15,172 bases of DNA from DAOTTW01 sp034437615. GTDB lineage: Bacteria > Chloroflexota > Anaerolineae > Aggregatilineales > Phototrophicaceae. Shown here in pieces: positions 1 to 7,223 of the stretch. Each line of letters begins with the position of its first letter. Position 1 is the stretch's first letter. The notes beneath the pieces were generated by a model. It was not told the origin of the DNA. It searched no databases and worked only from the letters and a program-made list of their open reading frames with translations. The position numbers and the translations under genes were made by a program. The stretch is taken from the NCBI GenBank assembly GCA_034437615.1, contig DAOTTW010000405.1, positions 1 to 15,172 of the forward strand. The letters run 5' to 3'.

Positions 1-513
1 ATAGGTGCCTTCCTTCGCCAGCAATTGCGCCGACGTACCAGCAGAGCGCACCAACTGCGCACCCCTGCCGGGCTTCAGTTCGAGGTTGTGCACCACCGTA
101 CCAACAGGAATGTCCTTGATGCGCATGGCGTTGCCGGGGCGCATCGTCGCCAGATCACCATTGCCGATGATGTCGCCCACTTTCAGGCCGATCGGTGCGA
201 TGATGTAGCGCTTTTCGCTGTCTTCGTACTGCACCAACGCAATACGTGCGCTACGGTTCGGGTCGTACTCGATGGCGACCACTTCAGCGCGGCAATCAAA
301 CTTGTTGCGCTTGAAGTCGATAATACGATAGCGGCGCTTGTGGCCGCCACCCCGATGCCGGACGGTGACACGACCCCGGTTATTACGACCGCCTTTTTTA
401 CGCAGGGCTGTCGTCAGGGAGCGCTCCGGCTTTTTCTTCGTGATTTCCTCAAACGTGTAGCCTGTCATATCGCGGCGGCCCGCTGAGGTCGGTTTATAGA
501 CTTTAACCGGCAT
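1..513 (-). CDS. rplB: 50S ribosomal protein L2, N-terminal part, cut by window edge
   Basis: The first 171 codons of L2, the 23S rRNA-binding protein near the peptidyl-transferase centre. Reading down from the ATG at 513 gives MPVKVYKPTSAGRRDMTGY, then KKGGRNNRGRVTVRHRGGGHKRRYR and GDIIGNGDLATMRPGNAMRIKDIPVGTVVHN, which are unmistakable L2. The usual length is about 275 residues, so the C-terminal third, with the functional histidine, lies beyond base 1. No strong Shine-Dalgarno is visible. It starts 41 nt after the rplW stop in the same transcript, and translational coupling is likely. The frame is open to the edge, so this is truncation by the window and not a broken gene. Confidence 0.97.
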   Translation of the reverse strand, partial: MPVKVYKPTSAGRRDMTGYTFEEITKKKPERSLTTALRKKGGRNNRGRVTVRHRGGGHKRRYRIIDFKRNKFDCRAEVVAIEYDPNRSARIALVQYEDSEKRYIIAPIGLKVGDIIGNGDLATMRPGNAMRIKDIPVGTVVHNLELKPGRGAQLVRSAGTSAQLLAKEGTY

Positions 514-554
514 GATTTCTACTTTCGTTACTTTATCTCGTCGGTTGCTTCAGG

Positions 555-857
555 CTATGTTTCGAATAGCTCGATAGACGTGCCCGGTTGTAGCGTTACG
601 ATGGCCTTCTTCCACTTGCGTGAGCGCAAAAACCAACGGCGGCCCCGGCGCGTGCGCTTGGCTGGCATAATCATCGTGCGCACTTTCTCCACGCGCCCTT
701 GAATATCAAAGACCAGTTCAACCGCTTCTTTGATCTGGATTTTGTTGGCCTTCGGCGCAACCTCAAACACATATTGGTTCAGATTGTCGGTCATCGCGTT
801 CGCTTTTTCCGTGACGACCGGGCGGCGGATGACATCGTAGGGGTGTAGCTCAGCCAT
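555..857 (-). CDS. rplW: 50S ribosomal protein L23
   Basis: A 100-residue L23, a primary 23S rRNA domain III binder at the peptide exit tunnel and docking site for trigger factor and SRP. Recognised from the N-terminal HPYDVIRRPVVTEKA (residues 5-19), the NQYVFEVAPKANKIQIKEAVE segment (27-47), and the basic KRTRRGRR loop followed by WKKAIVTL. The length is normal for bacterial L23. Its start codon overlaps the last 8 bases of rplD, so translation is probably coupled. The stop is TAG. Confidence 0.96.
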   Translation of the reverse strand: MAELHPYDVIRRPVVTEKANAMTDNLNQYVFEVAPKANKIQIKEAVELVFDIQGRVEKVRTMIMPAKRTRRGRRWFLRSRKWKKAIVTLQPGTSIELFET

Positions 858-1497
858 TGGCCACCTCCGTGCGTTGCTGGCCCCAGATGCCTTCGATCAC
901 ATCCAGCACATTCCAGGGCACAATCACTTTGTCGTACTTCAGCAGGTCGCGGATGTTCAGATAATTCGCACGCAGCGCCAGTGAGCGTTTCATGTTGCTC
1001 ACGCTGCGCTGAACGTTTTCCTGGCCATCCGTGAACAGCACCAATGCCGAATTGCCCCCTGTAAGCGCCTGGATGACTTCCGTCATCTCTCTGGTCTTGG
1101 GTGCGTCCAGTTGCAGGGCATCCACAAACACGAGTTGCTCATCGCGCATCAGGGCGCTAAGCGCACTACGAATGGCTTTGCGGCGCATCTTCTTCGGCAT
1201 AGCCTTCGTGTATTTACGCGGGCGCGGGGGGTGCGCACGGCCACCGCCGACGAAAATCGGCGCAGTGCGGGCACCATGACGCGCACGGCCTGTACCCTTC
1301 TGGCGGTAAATCTTCGCGGTAGAGCCACGTACTTCTGAGCGTGACTTGGCCTTTTGCGTCCCCTGGCGTGCATTGGCCATCTGGCGCACATACGCCTGAT
1401 GCATCAGCCCAATGTTGATCTCCTCACCGAAGATGTATTCGGAGACCTCACGTGTTTCCAGCGGGTTGCCGTTACGGTCGTAAACTTGTACTTGCAT
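850..1497 (-). CDS. rplD: 50S ribosomal protein L4
   Basis: A 215-residue L4/L1e protein, an exit-tunnel constriction component. The conserved tunnel loop is visible around residues 55-95: KSRSEVRGSTAKIYRQKGTG, then RARHGARTAPIFVGGGRAHPP. The C-terminal globular part holds LALRANYLNIRDLLKYDKVIV. A GGAG motif lies 13 nt before the ATG. In E. coli, L4 represses its own operon by binding the S10 leader. Here the rpsJ leader downstream of the terminator is only about 50 nt, so an identical mechanism is unlikely (inference). Confidence 0.96.
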   Translation of the reverse strand: MQVQVYDRNGNPLETREVSEYIFGEEINIGLMHQAYVRQMANARQGTQKAKSRSEVRGSTAKIYRQKGTGRARHGARTAPIFVGGGRAHPPRPRKYTKAMPKKMRRKAIRSALSALMRDEQLVFVDALQLDAPKTREMTEVIQALTGGNSALVLFTDGQENVQRSVSNMKRSLALRANYLNIRDLLKYDKVIVPWNVLDVIEGIWGQQRTEVANG

Positions 1498-1546
1498 GAT
1501 ATTTTACGTTCTCCGTCTTAACTTGCCTGGTCGCTCGAACCCGCCG

Positions 1547-2197
1547 TTACTGCTTGGCGTGCTGCTTGCGTGCGGGCTTGATGACCACGATGCCGCCTTT
1601 GCTGCCTGGGACAGAGCCTTTGACGGCCAACAGGTTCTTGTCGGCATCCACGACGACGACTTCCAAATTTTGCATCGTAACGCGGTCATTGCCCATGCGC
1701 CCGCCCATGCGCTGGCCTTTCAGGGTGCGGCCTGGTGCAGCACACATGCCGATGGAGCCGGGGGCGCGTTCACGGTCGGATTGACCATGCGTTTTCGGCC
1801 CACGACCAAAGCCATGCCGTTTGATCGTACCTGCAAAACCGCGCCCCTTGCTCGTGCCGATGATGTCGACCAGGTCGCCCTTGCCGAATACATCGACCTT
1901 GATCTCTGCGCCTTCTTCCAGGTCGCCCGCTACATCTTCATCACGAATGCGGAACTCACGCAGCACCTTGAGCGCGGGCAGGCTTTTCTTCTGTAAATGA
2001 CCAAGTTGGCCCCTGGTCAGGCGGCTAGGCTTGGTCTGGCTGAACCCAAGCTGTACGGCAGTGTAGCCGTCACGCTCAGCATTGCGCAACTGCGTAACGT
2101 AGCACGGGCCAGCTTCGATCACGGTCACAGGGACGACGTTGCCCTGCTCGTCAAAGACCTGGGTCATGCCCACTTTTCTGCCAATCATGCCTCTCAT
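1547..2197 (-). CDS. rplC: 50S ribosomal protein L3
   Basis: A 216-residue L3, an early assembly protein reaching into the peptidyl-transferase centre. It starts MRGMIGRKVGMTQVFDEQG, and the central segment has the conserved SKGRGFAGTIKRHGF, GPKTHGQSDRERAPGSIG and KGQRMGGRMG. I chose the ATG at 2197 because a perfect GGAGG (2205-2209) lies 7 nt upstream and the protein then begins where the family begins. The frame stays open further upstream, but those 39 extra codons do not resemble L3. The E. coli-type glutamine after GSIG, methylated by PrmB, is a methionine here. A 152-nt gap separates it from rpsJ. Confidence 0.95.
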   Translation of the reverse strand: MRGMIGRKVGMTQVFDEQGNVVPVTVIEAGPCYVTQLRNAERDGYTAVQLGFSQTKPSRLTRGQLGHLQKKSLPALKVLREFRIRDEDVAGDLEEGAEIKVDVFGKGDLVDIIGTSKGRGFAGTIKRHGFGRGPKTHGQSDRERAPGSIGMCAAPGRTLKGQRMGGRMGNDRVTMQNLEVVVVDADKNLLAVKGSVPGSKGGIVVIKPARKQHAKQ

Positions 2198-2211
2198 GAC
2201 GTTGCCTCCGT

Positions 2212-2260
2212 TGTGGGTGGATAGGCGCATGAAGCCTGCGCGGTCTATTGCCCGCCCACA
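2212..2260 (-). promoter_or_regulatory. Two-tier stem-loop in the rplC leader
   Basis: The bases CCCACA (2255-2260) and TGTGGG (2212-2217) form an outer 6-bp stem. TGCGC (2237-2241) and GCGCA (2225-2229) form an inner 5-bp stem with a 7-base loop. The structure ends 2 bases before the rplC Shine-Dalgarno (2205-2209). It is seen by eye only. It could modulate rplC translation, or be a chance fold in a 152-nt spacer. Confidence 0.35.
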
Positions 2261-2349
2261 GTTGTAATTACCTTTTGCCGATAGATCGGTTATTGTGCGG
2301 TGTTCCCGTAACAAACAGGGTGGTGTAATTCGGTGCGAGACGCCCGGTG

Positions 2350-2661
2350 CTAGATTTTGATCTCGATATCGACGCCTGCGGGTAGGTTTAGGCGCATCAA
2401 CGTATCGATGGTCTTGCTATCCGGGTCGAGGACGTCGATTAAACGTCGGTGTGTCCGAATTTCAAAGTGTTCGTGAGAGTCCTTGTCGATGAACGTTGCG
2501 CGACGAACGGTAAAGCGTTCGAGCTTCGTCGGCAACGGCACCGGCCCCACGACACGCGCCCCTGTGCGCTCGGCTGTCTCCACAATCCGCTGTGCGGATT
2601 GATCGATCACCCGGTGGTCGTATGCCTTCAGCCGGATGCGAATTCTGTTTTTAGCCGCCAT
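2350..2661 (-). CDS. rpsJ: 30S ribosomal protein S10 / transcription antitermination factor NusE
   Basis: A 103-residue S10, a 30S head protein that also works as NusE with NusB and NusG in antitermination and transcription-translation coupling. It is full length and highly conserved: IRIRLKAYDHRVIDQSAQRI (8-27), then GARVVGPVPLPTKLERFTV and DSHEHFEIRTHRRLIDV. It is the first gene after the tuf terminator, so it heads the S10 section. The ATG at 2661 is preceded by purine-rich AGAGG and AGAG motifs rather than a textbook Shine-Dalgarno. I see no clear promoter between the terminator and this gene. Confidence 0.97.
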   Translation of the reverse strand: MAAKNRIRIRLKAYDHRVIDQSAQRIVETAERTGARVVGPVPLPTKLERFTVRRATFIDKDSHEHFEIRTHRRLIDVLDPDSKTIDTLMRLNLPAGVDIEIKI

Positions 2662-2711
2662 AGTTTCTCTTTGCCTCTAATTTAGTCATCCATCAAACAG
2701 GCCCATGAGGG

Positions 2712-2747
2712 GAAAAAATGCCGGGGTCGCAATGCACGTACCCCGGC
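2712..2747 (-). terminator. Rho-independent terminator after tuf
   Basis: Read on the minus strand, GCCGGGGT (2747-2740) and ACCCCGGC (2727-2720) form a perfect 8-bp GC-rich stem around a 12-base loop. The stem is followed at once by ATTTTTT (2719-2713). This is a classic intrinsic terminator placed between tuf and rpsJ. It ends 51 bases before the rpsJ start, so S10-section expression needs either readthrough or its own start. Confidence 0.85.
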
Positions 2748-2750
2748 GCG

Positions 2751-2768
2751 TCAATCCCCCCGGATTGA
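2751..2768 (-). other. Small hairpin directly after the tuf stop codon
   Basis: TCAATCC (2768-2762 on the minus strand) and GGATTGA (2757-2751) form a 7-bp perfect stem with a 4-base GGGG loop. It starts 5 bases after the tuf stop and ends 3 bases before the terminator stem, giving two hairpins in tandem. It may add pausing or 3'-end protection (inference). Confidence 0.5.
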
Positions 2769-2773
2769 TGGCT

Positions 2774-3973
2774 TTAGTCCAGAACTTCGGTGATGATGCC
2801 AGCACCAACCGTCAGGCCACCTTCGCGGATGGCAAACTTCGCCCCCGATTCAAGGGCCACTTGCTTCAGCAGTTCAACGTCCATCGTCACGTTGTCGCCA
2901 GGCATGACCATTTCCACGCCTTCCGGCAGTGTGATGGTGCCGGTTACGTCCATCGTGCGGATGTAGAATTGGGGGCGATAGCCAGTGAAGAAGGCTTTCT
3001 TGCGGCCACCTTCATCGGCCTTCAGGATGTAGACCTCACACTTGAACTTCGTATGCGGCTTGATCGACCCCTTCTTGGCCAGCACCATACCGCGCTCCAC
3101 GTCTTCGCGCTCGATACCACGCAGCAGGATGCCCGCGTTGTCGCCGGCTTCGGCCTGATCGAGTTCCTTGTGGAACATCTCGATGCCCGTGACTGTCGTC
3201 TTCTGGGTGGCTTCACGCAGGCCAACGATGTCGATTTCCTGGCCTTTGGTCAGCGTACCACGCTCGACGCGGCCCGTCACAACCGTACCACGACCCTTGA
3301 TCGAGAAGACATCCTCAACAGGCATCAGGAAGGGCTTGTCGGTCTCGCGCTGCGGCTCCGGAATCCACTCGTCAACCGTGCTCATCAGTTCCAGGATCGG
3401 CGCGTACTCGTCGGCCTGATAGTCGTCGCTATTGGATTCCGTCGCAGCCAGGGCAGACCCCTTGATGACCGGCGTATCTGCCGGGAAGTCATAGGATTCC
3501 AATAGCTCAGATAGCTCCATCTCGACCAGTTCGATCAGCTCTTCGTCGTCCATCTGATCGGTCTTGTTCAGGAAGACGACCAGCGCCGGAACGTTCACCT
3601 GACGCGCCAACAGCACGTGTTCGCGTGTCTGCGGCATGGGGCCATCCGGGGCGCTCACTACGAGGATAGCGCCATCCATCTGCGCCGCACCCGTAATCAT
3701 GTTCTTGATGTAGTCACGGTGCCCAGGGCAATCCACGTGGGCGTAGTGGCGCTTATCGGTTTCGTATTCCACGTGGCGGATGTTGATGGTGATGCCACGC
3801 TGCTTTTCTTCCGGGGCGTTGTCGATCTCGTCGTAGTTCTGGCGCTTCGCCCAGCCCTTGAGGGACAGCACTTTGGTAATCGCTGCTGTTAGCGTCGTCT
3901 TGCCATGATCCACGTGGCCGATCGTGCCGATATTCAGGTGCGGCTTGTTACGCTCGAATTTGCTCTTGCCCAT
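2774..3973 (-). CDS. tuf: Translation elongation factor Tu
   Basis: A 399-residue EF-Tu, the GTPase that carries aminoacyl-tRNA to the ribosomal A site. GTPase motifs are complete: GHVDHGKT (19-26), RGITI (59-63), DCPGH (81-85, with catalytic His85), NKTD (136-139) and SAL (173-175). Domains II and III follow, with TGYRPQFYIRT and the C-terminal REGGLTVGAGIITEVLD. Two positions near the switches are unusual relative to E. coli: IRHVEY where TAHVEY is common, and Arg86 after the catalytic His where Ala is common. AGAGG lies 10 nt before the ATG, behind a run of AAAGAT/C hexamers. It is fourth in the str section and ends at a strong terminator. Confidence 0.98.
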   Translation of the reverse strand: MGKSKFERNKPHLNIGTIGHVDHGKTTLTAAITKVLSLKGWAKRQNYDEIDNAPEEKQRGITINIRHVEYETDKRHYAHVDCPGHRDYIKNMITGAAQMDGAILVVSAPDGPMPQTREHVLLARQVNVPALVVFLNKTDQMDDEELIELVEMELSELLESYDFPADTPVIKGSALAATESNSDDYQADEYAPILELMSTVDEWIPEPQRETDKPFLMPVEDVFSIKGRGTVVTGRVERGTLTKGQEIDIVGLREATQKTTVTGIEMFHKELDQAEAGDNAGILLRGIEREDVERGMVLAKKGSIKPHTKFKCEVYILKADEGGRKKAFFTGYRPQFYIRTMDVTGTITLPEGVEMVMPGDNVTMDVELLKQVALESGAKFAIREGGLTVGAGIITEVLD

Positions 3974-4057
3974 ATTTGATTTGCCTCTTTATCTTTATCT
4001 TTGTCTTTGCTGATGCTTGATTTGATCTGCGGATACTGTGAGACTTACTATAACTGC

Positions 4058-6160
4058 TTAACGATCCCCAGCGATCACTTCTTCAGCGATACTCTGGGGC
4101 GCGATGGCATACTTATCGTATTCCATTGTGAAGCTACCACGGCCTTGCGTCATATTGCGGATTTCGGTGGCATAACCGAACATCTCGGAAAGCGGCACCT
4201 GCGCCTTGACAGCCGTAATATCGCCACGCGGCTCCATGCCCTGCACCACACCGCGCCGTGACGCTAGATCGCCCACGATGGTACCCGTGAATTCCTCCGG
4301 GCCAACAACCTCGACCTTCATGGTCGGTTCCATAATCGCCGGACCAGCGGCTCTCACCGCGTCCTTCAGCGCTTGTGTGCCAGCCACCTTGAAGGCAATT
4401 TCGCTGGAGTCAACATCGTGCATCGCACCATCAACCACAATCGCCTTCAGGTCTACGACCGGGTAACCAGCGATTACGCCGCCTTCCATCGCCTCGCGGA
4501 CGCCCTTCTCGGCAGCACGCACAAATTCCTTCGTGACAGCGCCGCCCTTGATCTCGTTCGACCACAGCAACGCATCACCTTCGGCGGCTGCGCGGTCCTC
4601 ATCCGTCATCGGCGCGAATTCGATCACGATGCGGGCGAACTGACCGGAACCACCCGTCTGACGCTTGAAGGTCGTATCTTGGCGGTGCTCACGTGTGATT
4701 GTCTCACGATAGGCGACACGCGGGCGACCCACCTGCGCTTCGACGTTGAATTCACGCATCAGTCGGTCAACCAGCACCTCAAGGTGTAGCTCACCCATAC
4801 CGCGAATCTTGGTCTGGCCCAGGTTACTATCAACCTCGACCTGGAACGTGGGGTCCTCTTCCGCCAGCTTTGCCAGCGCCATACCCATCTTGTCCTCATC
4901 GGCCTTACTGTTCGGCTCGATGGCGACTTCGATCACTGGTGCCGGGAACTTAATCGTTTCCAGCAGAACAGGGTCATTCGGTGCACACAGCGTATCGCCG
5001 GTAAAGGTATCCTTCAGGCCGATCACAGCGGCGATGTCGCCTGCGTGGATTTCATCGACATCTTCGCGCTTATCCGCGAACATGCGCACGATGCGCCCGA
5101 CGCGCTCGCTCTTACCTTTGGCGCTATTCAGTACGTTTGTGCCCTGGCGCAGCACACCGGAATAGACGCGGGTGAAGGCCAGGCGACCAAACTTGTCGGA
5201 GATGATCTTAAAGACCAGGCCCGACATCGGCTCGCTGTCGTCGGCGTTGCGGATCATCGACACTTCGATGTCCTTCGGATCAACACCTTGCACGGGCGGC
5301 ACTTCCAGCGGAGAGGGCAGCAGGTCAATGATGGAATCCATCAACATCTGAACGCCCTTGTTCTTCAGCGCCGAGCCACATAGCACAGGCTGAATCGCGT
5401 TGGAGATGGTGCCAGCACGCAACGCCGCAACAATCTCATCGTCGTTGATTTCCTCTTCCATCAGGTATTTTTCCGTCAGCAGGTCGTCGCTTTCAATGAC
5501 CTTGTCGATCATCTCCTGGCGCATCGTCTCGGCTGCTTCACGGTAGCTTTCCGGGATGGGGTGGCGCTCAATGGCTGTGCCCAGGTCATCGCCATACGTC
5601 ACCAGTTCCATTGCCAGTAGGTCAATGATGCCTGCAAATTCGTCACCGCTACCGTATGGAATCTGGATGGGAACCGGGTTACCACTCAGGCGGTCGATAA
5701 TCATCTGAACCGTGCGTTCAAAGTTCGCGCCAGTGCGGTCCATCTTGTTGATGAAGCAAATACGCGGCACGCTGTATTCGTTGGCCTGACGCCAGACCGT
5801 TTCGGATTGTGGCTCAACGCCTGCGACACTATCAAAGACGGCAACGCCACCATCCAGCACACGCAAGCTACGTTGCACCTCTGCGGTGAAATCCACGTGG
5901 CCCGGCGTGTCGATGATGTTGATGCGATGATCGCGCCAGGTGGTGCTGACCGCAGCAGACGTAATCGTAATGCCGCGTTCGCGCTCCTGTGCCATGTAAT
6001 CTGTTGTCGCAACACCGTCATGCACCTCACCGATTTTGTGCACCATGCCTGTGTAGTACAGGATGCGCTCGGTGGTGGTGGTCTTGCCCGCGTCAATGTG
6101 GGCAATGATGCCGATATTGCGCAACATCGTTAGGTCGAACTGCTTTTTGTCTTTTGCCAT
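4058..6160 (-). CDS. fusA: Translation elongation factor G
   Basis: A 700-residue EF-G, the translocase GTPase that also acts in ribosome recycling with RRF. G-domain motifs: AHIDAGKT (20-27), RGITITSA (62-69), DTPGH (84-88), NKMD (138-141) and CGSALKNKGVQ. Later domains show GELHLEVLVDRLMREF and VEVVGPEEFTGTIVGDLASRRG, and the C-terminal SEMFGYATEIRNMTQGRGSF of domain V. The length is normal. A CAGGG motif with a 7-nt spacer supports the ATG at 6160. An 84-nt spacer links it to tuf. No frameshift or missing catalytic residue is visible. Confidence 0.98.
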   Translation of the reverse strand: MAKDKKQFDLTMLRNIGIIAHIDAGKTTTTERILYYTGMVHKIGEVHDGVATTDYMAQERERGITITSAAVSTTWRDHRINIIDTPGHVDFTAEVQRSLRVLDGGVAVFDSVAGVEPQSETVWRQANEYSVPRICFINKMDRTGANFERTVQMIIDRLSGNPVPIQIPYGSGDEFAGIIDLLAMELVTYGDDLGTAIERHPIPESYREAAETMRQEMIDKVIESDDLLTEKYLMEEEINDDEIVAALRAGTISNAIQPVLCGSALKNKGVQMLMDSIIDLLPSPLEVPPVQGVDPKDIEVSMIRNADDSEPMSGLVFKIISDKFGRLAFTRVYSGVLRQGTNVLNSAKGKSERVGRIVRMFADKREDVDEIHAGDIAAVIGLKDTFTGDTLCAPNDPVLLETIKFPAPVIEVAIEPNSKADEDKMGMALAKLAEEDPTFQVEVDSNLGQTKIRGMGELHLEVLVDRLMREFNVEAQVGRPRVAYRETITREHRQDTTFKRQTGGSGQFARIVIEFAPMTDEDRAAAEGDALLWSNEIKGGAVTKEFVRAAEKGVREAMEGGVIAGYPVVDLKAIVVDGAMHDVDSSEIAFKVAGTQALKDAVRAAGPAIMEPTMKVEVVGPEEFTGTIVGDLASRRGVVQGMEPRGDITAVKAQVPLSEMFGYATEIRNMTQGRGSFTMEYDKYAIAPQSIAEEVIAGDR

Positions 6161-6183
6161 GTTTAGACCCTGTATATCACTAT

Positions 6184-6245
6184 CCGGTTAATCGACCGGC
6201 GTACAACCAAACAGGTAAACTGCTGTTGCTGGTGCAGCTTGCACC
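6184..6245 (-). promoter_or_regulatory. Two hairpins in the rpsG-fusA spacer
   Basis: GGTGCA/TGCACC (6245-6240 with 6236-6231) forms a 6-bp stem with a 3-base loop, 8 bases after the rpsG stop. CCGGT/ACCGG (6199-6195 with 6188-6184) forms a 5-bp stem further on. Neither has a U-tract, so neither is a terminator. They may stabilise the transcript or modulate fusA translation (inference). Confidence 0.4.
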
Positions 6246-6253
6246 ATGAACGT

Positions 6254-6718
6254 TTAGCGGAAGTGGGCAAAAGCGCGGTTGGCCTCTGCCATGCGATGCA
6301 CTTCGTCCTTACGTTTGACCGAAGCGCCCTGCCCCTGTGCTGCGTCCATGATCTCGGCTGCGAGCTTGTTGGCCATCGAGCGGCCACCCCGACTGCGTGA
6401 ATATGCGATCAGCCAGCGCATTGCCAGCGTGACCCCACGATACTGCTTCACGTCGATGGGCACCTGATAGGTGGAGCCACCAACGCGGCGCGGCTTAACC
6501 TCAACCGTTGGGGCTGTGTTGCGCAAAGCATTCTCGAAGACCTCAACCGGGTCTTGCTTCGTGCGCTCGCCCACCAATTCAAGGGCTTGGTACATAATGC
6601 GCTGCGCTGTGCTCTTCTTCCCGCCGTACATCATCCGATTAATGAACATCGTGACGTGCACATTGTTGAAGCGGGGGTCCGGTGCGATATAGCGGCGCGC
6701 TGGTGTTTTACGACGCAT
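6254..6718 (-). CDS. rpsG: 30S ribosomal protein S7
   Basis: A 154-residue S7, which nucleates 30S head assembly on 16S rRNA and lies at the E site. Recognised from MRRKTPARRYIAPDPRF, the FINRMMYGGKKSTAQRIMY helix (25-43), VKPRRVGGSTYQVP (74-87), and the end HRMAEANRAFAHFR. The length is close to the family norm of about 156. The ATG at 6718 is preceded by AAAGG at an 11-nt spacing. In E. coli, S7 represses translation by binding the rpsL-rpsG intercistronic region. The matching region here carries a striking repeat hairpin. Confidence 0.97.
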   Translation of the reverse strand: MRRKTPARRYIAPDPRFNNVHVTMFINRMMYGGKKSTAQRIMYQALELVGERTKQDPVEVFENALRNTAPTVEVKPRRVGGSTYQVPIDVKQYRGVTLAMRWLIAYSRSRGGRSMANKLAAEIMDAAQGQGASVKRKDEVHRMAEANRAFAHFR

Positions 6719-6739
6719 AGGCTACTTTACCTTTAACTT

Positions 6740-6804
6740 GTTAACTCTTTTTCTCTCTGCGTTAACTCTTTTTCTCTCTGCGTTAACGTTCATCAAGAGT
6801 TAAC
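6740..6804 (-). repeat. 21-bp tandem repeat and inverted partner between rpsL and rpsG
   Basis: Two identical 21-bp units run head to tail at 6740-6760 and 6761-6781, followed by a third GTTAAC (6782-6787). On the transcribed minus strand each unit reads GCAGAGAGAAAAA then GAGTTAAC. A fourth GTTAAC (6799-6804) overlaps the rpsL stop codon. There GTTAACTCTT (minus, 6804-6795) is perfectly complementary to AAGAGTTAAC in either repeat copy (6770-6761 or 6749-6740). The transcript can therefore form two alternative 10-bp hairpins at the site used for S7 feedback in E. coli. This lies in the noncoding spacer apart from the rpsL stop. Confidence 0.85.
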
Positions 6805-7222
6805 CTTTTTTCTGGCGCTTCGTGCCGTATTTGCTGCGGCCCTGCTGACGGCCTTCAACGCCGCCTGCATCGAGCGTACCGCGTACAATGTGGTAGCGCA
6901 CACCGGGCAAATCCTTCACGCGCCCACCACGCACGAGCACCACGTTATGCTCCTGCAGGCGATGGCCTTCGCCGCCAATATATGCGCTGACCTCAACGCC
7001 GTTCGTCAGGCGCACACGCGCTACCTTCCGCAAAGCCGAATTCGGCTTTTTGGGCGTCATCGTCGTCACACGTGTGCACACGCCGCGCTTCTGCGGTGCA
7101 CCGCGCTTCTGGTTTTTGCGCGTCTGGTTTAGCGAGTTAAATGTGTAGCGCAGGGCGGGTGCTTTGGTCTTCTTCTTGCGCACCGTGCGACCTTTGCGCA
7201 CCAACTGGTTAATCGTTGGCAT
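6800..7222 (-). CDS. rpsL: 30S ribosomal protein S12
   Basis: A 140-residue S12, the decoding-centre protein that governs accuracy and streptomycin response. It begins MPTINQLVRKGR. PKKPNSALRK (57-66) and GGRVKDLPGVRYH (99-111) are the conserved decoding loops. Both lysines whose replacement gives streptomycin resistance in E. coli are present (Lys58 and Lys103 here), so the protein looks sensitive-type. It is longer than the 124-residue E. coli form because of an insertion at about residues 25-40 before PQKRGVC, a feature of several non-proteobacterial phyla. First gene of the str section. A GGAG lies 11 nt before the ATG, next to a potentially pairing segment. Confidence 0.97.
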   Translation of the reverse strand: MPTINQLVRKGRTVRKKKTKAPALRYTFNSLNQTRKNQKRGAPQKRGVCTRVTTMTPKKPNSALRKVARVRLTNGVEVSAYIGGEGHRLQEHNVVLVRGGRVKDLPGVRYHIVRGTLDAGGVEGRQQGRSKYGTKRQKKG

Positions 7223-7223
7223 G

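Noticed and set aside
2198..2314. Longer L3 reading frame starting at 2314
   Set aside because: The 39 extra codons do not resemble L3, and a perfect GGAGG precedes the ATG at 2197 by 7 nt.
2705..3505. Long plus-strand frame opposite tuf (266 codons), and similar frames opposite fusA, rplC and the protease gene
   Set aside because: They are antisense shadows of highly conserved genes, with no ribosome binding sites and no recognisable protein features.
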